Part shown: positions 1-11,123 of the stretch, in pieces
How positions within the stretch are numbered: position 1 is the stretch's first letter
Layout of the letters: each line of letters opens with the position of its first letter
From: Macrotis lagotis
Taxonomy: Eukaryota; Chordata; Mammalia; Peramelemorphia; Peramelidae
Assembly (NCBI RefSeq): GCF_037893015.1
Contig: NC_133663.1
Coordinates: forward strand, 138,204,507 to 138,268,506
DNA: 64,000 bases
Reading direction: 5' to 3'
Notes under the pieces: generated by a model
Told to the model about the DNA's origin: nothing
Seen by the model: the letters and a program-made list of their open reading frames with translations, nothing else
Database searches by the model: none
Position numbers and translations under genes: made by a program

Positions 1-1620
1 CTTTTCCTCTGTTATAATAGATCTTTGTGCCTCTTTACCTGGTGTTATCTTCTAATGTCTAACCTCCTAGAATAATCCTTTTCAGATCTTTATTGTTTTA
101 TTCCTGTCTTATACCAAAATGCCTTTGTCAAAATAAATTCCTTTTATCTGTCCTGTTAGAAGCACCTTTCCCAAGGACTGATTGCTAGATGGAAGTATAA
201 TAAAAGCTACCTCATAGTCACTGATTAAGTGCCTCCCTTCTTCAATCCCATTAGAAATACATTTCTAAAGCTTCATAAATCTCATGAAATTATAGGCAAT
301 TTATACCACACTCTCTTTTCAAGTACCCTCCATGGATACCCAATCCTTATGAGCCAAAGCATCACACAAAGTCAAATCATTTGATGAATCACTTATACCC
401 TACCCAAGCATATTCTCAAGAACTATAGCCAAAGCAGCAAGCAAAACAAAAGCACTTCATGATCATTTCCTGTCCAGACCTCTAAGTACACTTTCTCCAT
501 CTGTCCCTATAACATTCCAACCCAATTACTACAACCCTTCTGACCAAAATATCAGGCACAATCTCTCCCTCTTATCCCTATTGTACTCCAACTACAGCAC
601 AACCCTTGTTAACTAAAGTATGCAGTAAGACAAGATCATCTCATGGTCTATTTATTTCTACTTATGTCTATTTATGTCTACTCCTCCTAAGAACACTCTC
701 AACCTCTATTCTCATAGCATTACTAGATAATAAAGTATGTAGTAAAATAAGATCACTTCAAGATTTAATTATGTATAGTCTGTCTAAATATTCTTCTACC
801 CTTTGTCACAACAGGAAATACCACGTTCTAATCATTGTCACTTCATGTTTCATTCATATGCATATCCTGTAGGTATAATCACTTCAACCCTCATTAGCAT
901 CTCCAGGAATTGACTAAAGGTTCAAAACTTATGAGGTCATCTTAGACCCATACCCTCTCTCTAGGTATGTTTCTTTTAAGTTTCCTTAGAGATACAATTC
1001 TCAAAAGTTACAAGTATTATCTTCCCTTATAAGGGATGTATATAGCTCAATATTTTTACTAGCATTTTCCCCTTTCTGTTAACTTTTTTTATGAATCTCT
1101 TGAGGCTTTTATTTGTAGATTGAGATTTCTGATCAATTCTGGTCTTTATATCAGAAAATTTTGAAAATCAACTCTTTCACAGAAAATCCATTTGTCCCCT
1201 GACAGAATATGCTGAATTTTTGGAAGGCAGTTAATTCTTGGTTGTAATTCAAGGTCCTTTTCCCTCTGAAAAATCTTGCCCACATATCTTCCTCATATGA
1301 GTTTTTAATAATTTCTTGGTGTTATTATTTTTACTACTTCCTAAATGTGGGAGGGATGACAGTGATCAGGGCTACCTAACTGGATTCCCAAATCTGTTCC
1401 TTTGCACAGTTTAAATTCTCTATGCTACAGTAATGAATTAGTCTTCTCCTATAATAGGAACTGTAGTCCCAGTCCAAAGGAGCTTCTGGGGTAGGAGAGA
1501 GAGAAATTATTAGATTTTAGGGAGGGTCTGCTTTCTGTAACTGTTCATCTACCTTAGTTTTCTCTATAAATTCTTTGGGAGAGATGAACCATCTACTTTC
1601 GTTTGTATGTTTTAGGATTG
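1..1620. other. intergenic DNA, no gene seen
   Basis: AT-rich sequence with no convincing coding frame. The only open frame of note (606-872, plus) carries a short internal echo: the segment near 615-646 is loosely repeated near 732-763, giving two KVCSK-type peptide stretches 117 bp apart. Similar but weaker wording occurs near 340-470. This suggests an eroded tandem repeat rather than a protein. Confidence 0.5.
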
Positions 1621-1624
1621 AGGA

Positions 1625-2045
1625 TTATTCAGTCTTTTTTTCCCCTTTTTTAAATTAATTTATTTATTTTCATCCATATACACACATGCATATTTCCAAG
1701 GTACAGAATTTCCCTCCACCCTCCCTTCCCACCCCATTCCCTCAGTAGGGAACAGTCAGGTTAGCATTTTACATACATATTTTGTTAAACATTTTTACAA
1801 ACTAGGGATTTTTGGCATGAGGAATTAGGATTAAGGGAAAGAGATACATAAGATATTTTTTATAAAGTGTTCATCAGTTTCATAAGGGCTTTTTTTTTCC
1901 TGTGTGTTTCATTTTGTTTTGTTTTTCTTCCTCTGGTTGGGGATAATATAGACCATAACCAGTTAAAAAACAGTTATCCTAGCTCTCTGGACTGCCAAGA
2001 GGAAGGATGATTCATTCTTGGCATCTTTCCTGCATTCCAAGGGCA
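1625..2045 (-). mobile_element. L1-like 3' UTR fragment, antisense
   Basis: The stretch is closely related to 61,195-61,480 in this window. Both share a pyrimidine-rich block ending in CCCTCAGTAGGGAACAGTC or a variant, then ACATACATATTTTRTTAAAC, GGCATGAGGAATTA, TTCCTCTGGTTGGG and CTAGCTCTCTGGACTGCCAA. At 61 kb the same sequence runs on into recognisable L1 3' UTR and ORF2 3'-end sequence. I therefore infer that this piece is the 3' UTR of an L1 subfamily on the minus strand, 5'-truncated near 2,045. No coding part is present. Confidence 0.6.
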
Positions 2046-2101
2046 ACTTTTGGATGCCCTAAACCAAAGGTCACTATATTTCCTTCCCCATCTCTTCATC
2101 A

Positions 2102-2115
2102 TTTGAATGGGCAGA
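2102..2115. repeat. SINE target-site duplication, left copy
   Basis: The 14-bp word TTTGAATGGGCAGA is repeated exactly at 2,275-2,288, on the other side of the SINE. Confidence 0.93.
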
Positions 2116-2274
2116 ATTTTTTTATTTTAGGTTTTGTAAGGCAAATGGAGTTTAAGTGGCTTGCCCAAGGTCACACAGCTAGGTAATTATGATTAAGTGT
2201 CTGAGGCCGGATTTGAACCCAAGTACTCCTGACTCCAAGGCCAATGCTCTATCCACTGTGCCACCTAGCTGCCC
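2116..2274 (-). mobile_element. marsupial tRNA-like SINE, antisense
   Basis: Reads, on the plus strand, poly-T, GTAAGGCAAATGG, GTGGCTTGCCCAAGGTCACA, the GGATTTGAACCC box-B-like segment, and CCACCTAGCTGCCC at its end. This is the reverse of the SINE seen in sense at 38,896. It is flanked by an exact 14-bp duplication TTTGAATGGGCAGA (2,102-2,115 and 2,275-2,288). The duplication fixes both ends and shows retrotransposition. The family resembles the Mar1/WSINE group of marsupials; the subfamily is not resolvable here. Confidence 0.93.
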
Positions 2275-2530
2275 TTTGAATGGGCAGATTTAATGGCTTC
2301 TGATTGTTGCTAAGAAATGGGAAGAAATAGGTGTGGGCTGTCCCTGAATTCAAGGAATTGTTTTCCCTTCAGTCCCCACTTCTCTAGCTAGGAAGGTTGG
2401 AGTTCTAGGACTTCTCTTATATCGCATCAAGAAGGAATAAAGATTTCATATACTTCTAAGAAAGCCATTAGTTAGCTGGTCCTGAAATAATTAGTTTCTT
2501 TGAATTCTAATACAATTGGTTGTCATATAA

Positions 2531-2715
2531 CATTGAAGTCATTTTCTCATAATAGGTCCTTGTGTTACTACATTTTTCTTAAAATTACTACCCTATTACA
2601 TTCCAGAACTTCTCCATATTATTCCGATACTTTAGAAGCTTTAATATGTAGCTTGCTACATACTTTCATATTTTAAGTAGGTAGAAAAAAGCAAAATATT
2701 TTATTTAAAACAATA
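2531..2715. repeat. 185-bp dispersed direct repeat, copy 1
   Basis: The sequence is closely matched in the same orientation at 4,070-4,260. Shared words include ATTACTACCCTATTACATTC followed by CAGAACTTCTCCA, CTTTAATATGTAGCTTG and AATATTTTATTTAAAA. Flanking sequences do not match. It could be a local segmental duplication or two copies of an unnamed interspersed repeat. No open frame is preserved. Confidence 0.85.
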
Positions 2716-4069
2716 TTCCTTAACAAGTCAGCTAACTAGCTCATCCCTGATCCACAAAGATTGCAGTGCATTAGTAAATCTCCTCACTTCATAGAGGTAC
2801 ACAGTACAAAATATGAACGAAGTCTGACCTACAATCATCAAGGAAACCATCAAATTGTCTTCCTACAGTGGAATTTGAAGAGAACTTTTAAATGTGAACA
2901 TATTTACTAGATAAATTGATTATCATTATGTTCTTCTCAATACTGTGCATCATTACCTACTTTTTCTAATGGGAAAATGTTGACAAGATGGTAGCTATAA
3001 CTTATGGAGAACTGATCATCAAGAAATTGGTATGGGCCAATAAAATAAGAGCTAGCATTTGTATGGCACTTTTATGTTTGCAGTAAATTTTGCATATGTA
3101 AGATCAAATTACAAGTAAATCTGAAGGTACATAGAAATAAAAAGATTAATATTATATATGAAAAAGAAATCCTTCACTTACAAAATAGATGCATCTCCAC
3201 CCTAGACAGGATAGAAATTGTTAACACCTTGCCTGTAAGTGGAGAGGCTAGAATGACAAGGATTAACATCTCCAGGGCAGAGAATGCATTTAAATTTTTG
3301 TGCCTAGTCTTTCATCTGCATAAATTTCCTGAAGAAGTATAGAGAGTAAAGGTGACTTAATTAAAACTAATATTCCAATGGAAACATGGAATGGTTTAAA
3401 AAAAATAAGAAACTTTTAAGGAATTAATTTGTTTATAGGAAAAGCAAACCTAAAAATAATCCTCGGAATTGAATCTCTGAAGGTATCAAAGGGAAAATAT
3501 TTCAGTCAATTTTAAGCTAAAGATTATTGTCTAGGTCCTCATGACAACTTATGAGGTAGAGGTTATCATTGTCTCCATTTCACAGCTAGAAAAACTGAGG
3601 CTGAGAGAGTTTAAGTGACTTGCACAGGATCTAGAAAGATCTAGAAGACGTAGAAAGTATCTGAGGCAAGATTTGATTTCAGATTGTTCTGACTTAAAGT
3701 TTAGTGCTTTTTCATTGCACTGCCAAGCTTCAAAAGATATGCCAGCAGTGTTCTATTAAGTTTCTGATTTAAATTTAGCATAAATGTATCAGAGAAACTG
3801 CCTTTAAAAGGGTGTGACTTTCTGGGTCCCTAACCAATTGATTTTCTATAGTGATGATACTTGTTTTCCCAAAGTTAACTCATTCAAAATGTGTTCCCTA
3901 TAGATCTACGTAACAAAATATCAAATTGCCAGATGAGCTACTCTATACTCATTTGGAGATCTCCAAGTAAAAGATTGTGTCTTTTAAAATCATTACTAGT
4001 AACTATTTTAATTATACCTCTCTCTCTGGAATACTGTTAAGCTAACTGCATTATATCCTATCTATGAGA
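2716..4069. other. intergenic DNA between the two direct repeats
   Basis: No gene seen. It holds a MIR-like fragment (3,530-3,725), listed separately. The rest is unassigned AT-rich sequence. Confidence 0.5.
3530..3725 (-). mobile_element. MIR-type SINE relic, antisense
   Basis: The order CTCATGACAACTTATGAGGTAG, CTCCATTTCACAGCTAGAAA, ACTGAGGCTGAGAGAG and AAGTGACTTGCACAGG matches the reverse of the ancient mammalian MIR SINE. It is strongly diverged, with a duplicated GATCTAGAAA-like word near 3,629-3,645. No target-site duplication is recognisable, as expected for its age. Confidence 0.7.
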
Positions 4070-4260
4070 CATTCAAGTCATTTTCCCATAATAGATCCTT
4101 GCATTTGTTACTGCATTTTTCTCAGAATTACTACCCTATTACATTCCAGAACTTCTCCAAATTATTCCTATACTTTATAAGCTTTAATATGTAGCTTGTT
4201 ATATTCTTTCATATTTTTAAGTAGGTTGAAACAAAACAAAATATTTTATTTAAAATAATA
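4070..4260. repeat. 185-bp dispersed direct repeat, copy 2
   Basis: Same orientation partner of 2,531-2,715, starting about 1,540 bp later. Differences are scattered substitutions and a few short indels, so the pair is not recent. Confidence 0.85.
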
Positions 4261-5644
4261 AAAGGATCTCTTCTTTAGGAGGACAATAAAAGTTGATGCA
4301 TAAGATCACAAAAATTCCTAGCCTATCTATTTTTAAAATGTGACAATCACCAATCCTTTCTGAAATATTTGCATGACCTTTGGGGTTATTTTGTTCTAAC
4401 CCAAAGGACTGAAGTTCTCTCTCTGTTTATTGATGTCTATAGCAGTAGCAACTTTCATATGAAAACATCAGAATTTTGGTGAGAAGAATATTGCTTTTTA
4501 CATTCCAATAGCTGCATGAAAATTAATGTGGGCCTTACTCTGAAACACTCTAATGCAGGGACCATTTTTGCAAGATAGAATAATTTAGCTATAGCATACA
4601 AATGCAAGCCTCGAAAAGCTTTTAGTCATTCATCTTCCAGTCAAAATAATTAGAGCTGTCAAATTCCACACTGCCAGGGGATTCATGTCCATAGGCTTCC
4701 TTATGTCTATGTTTTAGTCCTCTGTCTGTACTTGTCAATATAGCCATGCTCATTAACATCAATGTCTGCAACAACACCAAAGGTTTTTGGTTTAAAATTC
4801 CTTTGTGTCTCAATAACCTTATATTTCTGCTGCCTTGCATTTTGTAGTCTGTTCTCCAGTTAGGAAAACTATAAATATGCTGATGGCATATTCTGAATAA
4901 AAAAATAGAAGTGAATATGCTTATTACATAACAGTCATAAAAGGAAAAGAATCACATTTTATCAATAAAATAGTGTTTGAGCTGGTTTATAATTATGAAT
5001 GGTTTGTTATTTAATGAAAGACTGAATCAAAGAAAAAAGGAAATTTTGTGGACACAACTTATTTTAATTTTATCAAGATCTTTGACATAATATCATTCAG
5101 GAGGTAGAGGGAAAGTATTGGTTTTATAACTATGCAATGAAATGTTTTGTTATTATTGCTCTTGCAGCCTTAAATAATATATATGGTCAATGAATGAATA
5201 ATAAGAAAATAATCACTCATAAAAGCTGGTAGGTGTCAAATATACCATCTGAGAGATTTATGTTATTGTGGGTTATTGTACTGTTTTAATGACTGGTAAA
5301 GGAATATACACTTGTCAGTGCGACTGAACATTTAAAAATAGAATATAGAGGTAGACAAGAAGAAATATACAAGAGATGCATCTAGAATATATATAGTTCT
5401 GAAAATGACAGATTTGCTTAGTCTATTGTCAGATAGAAAACAATGAACAAGAATCATCCAGTACTCATGGAATTTCTAAGCTTCTTATTTGGGGCAAGAA
5501 ACCTTTCAGCATTATTTTAGAATAAGGCGTTGTCTACTGCTTAGTTGGAATAACTGCTTGTTAGATTATACCCTGAAATGGAGTCTATCTTTCTCTGGCT
5601 CTTTCAAAATTCTTTGTAGCATTTTCTGCTTCATACTGCCCACC

Positions 5645-5645
<1 letters not shown>
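4261..5645. other. intergenic DNA, one weak coding-like stretch
   Basis: Mostly featureless. On the minus strand, from about 4,875 down to 4,717, a frame stays open. It reads a charged helix-like stretch (LENRLQNARQQKYK), then FKPKTFGVVADIDVNEHGYI, before stops appear. A shifted frame stays open to 4,622. It could be the remains of a processed gene or a chance open run; I do not recognise the protein. Confidence 0.3.

Positions 5646-5699
<54 letters not shown>
5646..5699. repeat. (TA)n microsatellite
   Basis: About 26 uninterrupted TA units. The ORF running through it (a YIYIYI translation) is an artefact. Confidence 0.98.
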
Positions 5700-5701
<2 letters not shown>

Positions 5702-5805
5702 TAGAAAGTATGAGGCTACAAAAGAAAAAAAATTATATAGAGTAGGGAACACTATACAGTTGAAATTTACATTATTCCATTTTACAATCATTCTTTTCTC
5801 ATTTT

Positions 5806-5930
5806 TTCAGGGCAATGGAGTTAAGTGATTTGCCCATGGTTATGTAGCTAGGTAATTATTAATTGTCTGAGGCCAGGTTTGACTCTTGACTCCAGGGCCT
5901 CTACTCTATCCACTAACTGACCCATTGCAA
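5806..5930 (-). mobile_element. marsupial SINE, antisense, degraded
   Basis: Contains GGGCAATGGAGTTAAGTGAT, TAGCTAGGTAATTATTAA, TGTCTGAGGCCAGG and CTCTATCCACTAACTGACCC, all diverged from the antisense SINE consensus seen elsewhere. The TGAACCCAGGTACTC box is partly lost. No clear target-site duplication was found. Confidence 0.85.
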
Positions 5931-6154
5931 TGATTTTCAATGCAATAACTTAATTAGGTGATGAAACATGGTGCATAACCAAAGCCTATCAATAGCTCTT
6001 AAAAAGTCTACTAGGGTTGTGGAAATGATCAATGAATTTCAGATAGAAATTTTAGTGTCCTAAGTAGGGAAGTGGGAGGTTATCTTTTATTAAAGATGAT
6101 ATGTTTGCATTATAAATAGTGTTTTGAAATGGATTTCATGTTAAACATATATTC

Positions 6155-6300
6155 TAAAAGGCAGAATCTTCTTCTATCACTAATTAATTACATGACTAGA
6201 CAAATCACAACCCCTCTGACTACAATTTTCTTGTCTATAAAATTAAAAATAAAAACTGTGGCTACCTAATCTACAAGACTGTTGTAAAGAGCTAATGCAT
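6155..6300 (+). mobile_element. MIR/THER-like SINE relic
   Basis: Reads a MIR-like core in sense: TCACTAATTAATTACATGAC, CAAATCACAACCCCTCTGAC, TTTTCTTGTCTATAAAAT and CTGTTGTAAAGAGCTAATGC. It is diverged and both ends are uncertain. The surrounding 5,931-6,727 has no other feature. Confidence 0.55.
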
Positions 6301-6727
6301 ATTTGTGTGTTTACTCCTCTGCTGATATTTGTTATTAATATTCCTTACTCTTGTTGCATAGAGAATTCCTTTTCACTCTGTTTACTCCAGTAAACCAGAA
6401 TATAGCCATTTCATACATACAAAATAAACTTTATATCAATTTCAGAGAATTTGTGGAATATAAATTATATAGTTGAGAAAAATCACTAATAAATCATCAT
6501 ATGGAAAATCTGAAAACATAGATAAGAAATACCTAAGTATAGATATACAGTTAGTCAGAGAAGTTAATATTTAAATAAATTAGGTACATTTAAACATAAA
6601 GTTCTAAATTAGGTATATAGTCATATCATGGTAGATATTTTAGAATTTACTATACTCATTGAAGGAATATTCATCAGTTTTGAGAAATGAAGAGATCAGG
6701 GTATGGTGGAAAGGACTAAAAAAGAAA

Positions 6728-6878
6728 GGCAGCTAGGTGGTGCAGGGGATAAAAACTTGGGCCTGGAGTCAGGAGGACCTGAGTTCAAATCCAGATCAAG
6801 ACACTTAATAACTACCTATTTGTGAGACCTTGGGCAAGTCACTTATCCCCATTTCCTTGCCAAAAAAACAGAATAGAA
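6728..6878 (+). mobile_element. marsupial tRNA-like SINE, sense
   Basis: Starts GGCAGCTAGGTGGTGCAGGGGATA, carries GAGTTCAAATCCAG (box-B-like) and ends in CTTGGGCAAGTCACTTATCC, then CCTTGCCAAAAAAA, an A-rich tail. The usual CAGTGGATAGAG is mutated to CAGGGGATAAAA, so any internal polymerase III promoter is probably weakened. Confidence 0.92.
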
Positions 6879-6904
6879 AAGAGCAAATATAGAGCATGCT
6901 TTCT

Positions 6905-7057
6905 TTTTTTTCTTTTATTTATTTTAAGGCAATGGGGTTAAGTGGCTTCCAAAGGTCACACAGCTAGGCAATTATTAAGTGTCTAAAGCTCGATTTGAAC
7001 TCAGGTCCTCCTGACTCCAGGCCTGGTGCTCTCTCCACTGCATAACCTACCTGTCCC
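6905..7057 (-). mobile_element. marsupial SINE, antisense
   Basis: T-rich start, then AAGGCAATGGGGTTAAGTGG, CACACAGCTAGGCAATTATT, TCAGGTCCTCCTGACTCCAG and a degraded head (CTCTCCACTGCATAACCTAC). It lies only about 27 bp from the opposite-strand SINE at 6,728, so the two could form a loose hairpin. Confidence 0.93.
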
Positions 7058-7325
7058 CAAAGCAGACTTTCAAAGAGACAAAAAAGACCAATTTGAAAAC
7101 CTGGAAACATTTGAAGATGTCATGAAAAAATTGATTTGCAAATACTTAAGATCTTATAATCTTGAATGAAAATTAATGTGATATTATAAAGGACAATTGC
7201 TGTCAAAGTAACATGATTTCATTCCATGTCAACATAATATATACTTTAATGCTCTTGATTAGGGTTGTGAGCCAATCTGTATGACATAGTAGCAATTGAC
7301 AAAGATTTTGAATCATACTGTTCTT

Positions 7326-7493
7326 TTTTTGGGGGGGGTCTTTTTTTTAGCTTTTTGCAAGGCAAACGGGGTTAAGTGGCTTGCCCAAGGCCACACAGCT
7401 AGGTAATTATTAAATGTCTGAGACTGGATTTGAACCCAGGTACTCCTGAATCCAGGGCCAGTGCTTTTATCCACTATGCCACCTAGCCACCCC
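7326..7493 (-). mobile_element. marsupial SINE, antisense, with target-site duplication
   Basis: Complete copy. It has a poly-T/poly-G start (antisense of an imperfect A tail) and AGCTTTTTGCAAGGCAAACGG. It ends in CACTATGCCACCTAGCCACC and is bounded by an exact 15-bp duplication AATCATACTGTTCTT (7,311-7,325 and 7,494-7,508). The open frame across it is only the SINE read backwards. Confidence 0.95.
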
Positions 7494-7508
7494 AATCATA
7501 CTGTTCTT

Positions 7509-8814
7509 AAAGGCTAGTGTGCAGTAATATTGAAAAAGCAGTTTAGAGCAAAACTGATTGCATGTCAACTGATGTACTGCAGAATGTTTTCTGAATTGGG
7601 TCTATTAATGCTTTCATTAATTATTTGGAAGACAGAAGAGATAGAAAAGACATCTATTAGGGGACTTAGCCAACAAAATGGAGAATGAAAATTCAATTGT
7701 AAAATGACCTTGAAATGTTAGATAAGGGGTGAAAATATTTTTAATGTTATTAAAAAGGGAAAATACAAGATACTTTCTTTCCAGAAGAAAAATAGACTTC
7801 AGAGCTATAAGAATAGAACATATTATCTAATATGAGAAAAGCTTGTAAATATTACTTTTTTGACTTAAAGACCTTTGAATTCATTAGTATAGAAACTTTG
7901 CAAATGAGAAAATTTCCTGTAGATATTAAGTATGATCCCAATGAAAGACTATTTCCCAACTGTCTGAGAATCAACTGTGCCAAGTGTTGAAAGGCCCATT
8001 GCCATTGGGTAGTTCACTCAGTATTAAATTCTTTGACCATGGATCCCAGGAAAAACAAAGCTACTATTTTTCTTAAAGTGACTTAAGCAGAATGACATAA
8101 AAGAAGAAAGATATTATTAAAACATAAAGCTTTACATTAACTAAAATATCAGTTTAGCAATTAACATCTTTTATGAAATGTCTAGAGTATTAATGTTTCA
8201 AAGAAAAATTATACTACATCAATATTGACACTTACTATAAATGAAACCAGTACACTCAAAGAAATTGCATCCAAATAGTTCAATTAACAGTTTCTTATGG
8301 GAGTCAAATAAAGGATTTTTAAGAGTTGCTTTCATTATTTGATCACAAGCAACAAGAACTATAATTTCATGGGATAATTGGCAGAAAACCATAGTAAAAA
8401 GAACAATGATTTTGAAATCAGAGGACATCACTTTGAATTCTGTTGCTGTGTGACATTGGTAAGGTATTTACTTCAGCTTCCACAAAATAAATATGTTTTC
8501 TGTATTCTTTCCCAGCTCCAAACTTAAGTAACAATAATTTTACATTGTAGTGTTCATTCCTAAAATGAGAACAAAAAACCACCAAGAAGATAATTTCAGT
8601 TTCAGTTTTTATACATACATCTGTGGCAGTTGATGGAAAAAATAAGAATTCAACAATTACAATGAAGGATCAAAATCAGAAAAGAAGCATTATAATGATT
8701 TCTAACTTATTTAATTAAATTATTGATTAAGAAAAAATGAGAAACAGAAAAAGCAAGGACAGTTCAGAAACTAACTTAGGTGATCAACACATCTTCTTGC
8801 CAATTGGATAGACA
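7509..8814. other. intergenic DNA, no gene seen
   Basis: AT-rich with dense stops. A small minus frame at 8,219-8,431 has no recognisable motif. Confidence 0.5.
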
Positions 8815-9290
8815 AAGTCAACACCATTTTAGAGTATAATCCATCTTCCACAGAACTGCCAAAGTGATATTTCTAAAGCATAGATGAGACAGATCCATTC
8901 TTTTTCCAATAAACTCCAGTGTCTGTCTCTATTCTATCCAGGATCCAATATAAAATTCTCTTTTTTAGTAACTCAAGTCCCTCACAACTGAGTTATAACC
9001 TATATAGCCAGCCTTTTCCATATTACTTCCTCTTATTCAACCATTAGTCCAGTTACCTGACCTTCTTGCTGTTGCACTTCCATGATATTCCATCCATCAT
9101 CTCTCTGTCTTTGCACAGGTGATCTCCCATGTCTGGAATACACTCACTCCTCAACTATACCTCTTAAAATTTCTGTTTTGCTTCAAAATTTCAGTTTATA
9201 ATATTTTCCAAGATACCACTACTCATTCCTTTTCCATTCCCTGATGCTGTTTGTCCTACATACTTAAAGAGGGCAATAACACCATGATGT
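8815..9290 (+). mobile_element. L2 (CR1-clade) LINE 3' fragment
   Basis: In sense this matches the end of L2 ORF2. GCCAAAGTGATATTTCTAAA is the usual AxVIFLK region. AATAAACTCCAGTGTCTGTC and ATCCAATATAAAATTCTC correspond to the LQWLPL..RIQYKIL region. Then come CCTTCTTGCTGTTGCACTTC and ATGTCTGGAATACACTCACTCC. Stops and indels break every frame. It is an ancient relic without function. Confidence 0.75.
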
Positions 9291-10744
9291 TGGCATCAAC
9301 TAATAATGTGTTTAATTGGGACTGATCAGTGCAATAAAAGCTTGAAGGAGCCTACTATGATTCAAGAAGCTCAACTGAATATTTGTGATGGAGATATCTC
9401 TAAGATTTGCACATATCACATTTCCTTTGAATAACCACAATTCTTCTTTGCTCATAGATCACAGTGCCTTCTTTGATGCAGGCACACCATGCCAGGGGTT
9501 TCTGTGACAGCATCTTCCATATTTCTCAGTTAATATTAAAATTCTTCACAGAAACCTCTCCCTTAAACATCTCCCCCAAACATTTTCCTGTTTTGTGTAT
9601 ATTGAATATAGATGTATATTCATATATATGTACACATATATGCATTCTATTACCTCTTAAGAGCATAAGTTCCTTAAGTATATTATGTTTCTATAAAATA
9701 TACATGATAATTTTATTGTTTATATGAAAAAGAACAGCAAGTTGTTTATGGTAGTTTCATGTTCAATCATCTTTTTATTGAACTATGGTATGGAAATTAT
9801 TGCTTTATTCCATTTTTTAAAAATATTTTTTACAACAGACTAAATCATGAATCTACAAAGTTCCTGACACCCAGAAGGAGTCTGAAGAATGATTACTTAT
9901 TTTGTGACTTATTTGGAAATTATTAGATAAGATAATTTATAAAAATTAGAAATAGTATTGCCTTCCAATTCAATGAAAGGCAGTAAAAGGGAAAGCAATT
10001 TGGTAATTTGTTTTGAATATCAACTAATCCATATCAATGACTCAAGAGCACTTATAGATGAAACTGGAAGGAAGCCCAATTTCAAAACATGTAATAGAGC
10101 AATTTTGCAGGCATTACTATGTTGTCATGAATAACAGTGCAGCTGTCATGTTTAGATTCTAATATTTGATTAAGCAAGAAAACAAATACATAAGATCCAA
10201 TCATTGTCCTGATGTTATCAGTTACATAAAGAAGAAATCATGTCACTGAAGATTACATTAAGTTTAAGGTACCTCAAAGAAGGTATCAAAGAAGATAACA
10301 AAAATATGTTAAAGGTCATAACATATTATTACTTCCCTAAACAGCCACACAAAACGAAATAGAAGTTAAGATCAATTATTAACTCACATGCTTACTTTTT
10401 AACTTCAATAAAATATTTATGGGAATAATTTTTATATTTATCAAAGCTAGATATTCATGTTAAAAATTAGAAAAATTACTCAAATAGCATTTATATGGGG
10501 AAGCAGATTTATTTATGGACAAAAACAACCATCATTGTCATCTAGTCTAGATATGTCAACATGCAGTCCATGGATCCTATGAAGTCCATAAAATTCCCAA
10601 TTGATGCTGAAACTAGATTAAAATATAATTGAGAAAGATTTGACAAAAAAAATAAGACATAGATACTGTATTTTAAAACTAAACCAATATTCAGTTTGCT
10701 ATGATCTTATGTACATGTTACTGACTCCTGTTTTTAAATGATTT
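9291..10744. other. intergenic DNA, no gene seen
   Basis: No motif supports a gene. The part near 9,240-9,560 has a slightly repeat-like texture (GACTGATCAGTGCAATAAAA, ACACCATGCCAGGGGTTTCT), but I cannot assign it to a family. Confidence 0.45.
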
Positions 10745-10910
10745 TGAGATCACTGACCTAGACCACTTCCCTTTTTTACTTTGGGGAAGCTAAGGTCAAA
10801 AGAAATTATGAATTTACCAAATTCATATAAATATTAAGTGATGGGATCAGAGTTTAAACTTAGATCCTCTTATTTTTAATGCATTGTCTTCCAATAAAGA
10901 ATCAGACAGG
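10745..10910 (-). mobile_element. MIR-type SINE relic, antisense
   Basis: The order TTTTACTTTGGGGAAGCTAA, GGTCAAAAGAAATTATGAAT, AAATATTAAGTGATGGGATC and AGTTTAAACTTAGATCCTCT parallels the reverse of a MIR core and head. It is heavily mutated. Confidence 0.5.
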
Positions 10911-11059
10911 GTCTTACAGATAACTTTATAGAAGAGATAAGATCTTAACTATCACAGCTGAGCAAAAAAGTATACAAATATTCATCCTACTGTATGAAAA
11001 AAAATTTTTGACTTGATATAGCAAAAAGTGGAATTCAAAGCACACTTCACACAGGATAT

Positions 11060-11063
<4 letters not shown>

Positions 11064-11121
<58 letters not shown>
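11064..11121. repeat. (TA)n microsatellite
   Basis: About 29 TA units without interruption. Three overlapping frames on both strands cross it and are artefacts. Confidence 0.98.

Positions 11122-11123
<2 letters not shown>

Noticed and set aside
5585-5791. Open frame with a YIYIYI membrane-like stretch
   Set aside because: Translation of a (TA)n microsatellite. The same applies to frames over 11,064-11,121, 15,520-15,860, 26,802-26,880, 32,114-32,228 and 36,370-36,453.
6728-7057. Opposed SINE pair as a functional inverted repeat
   Set aside because: Such pairs arise by chance in SINE-dense DNA. The arms are diverged and there is no sign of transcription or editing in the sequence alone.
7313-7495. 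60-codon minus frame
   Set aside because: It is the SINE 7,326-7,493 translated; the same frame pattern appears in other SINE copies.
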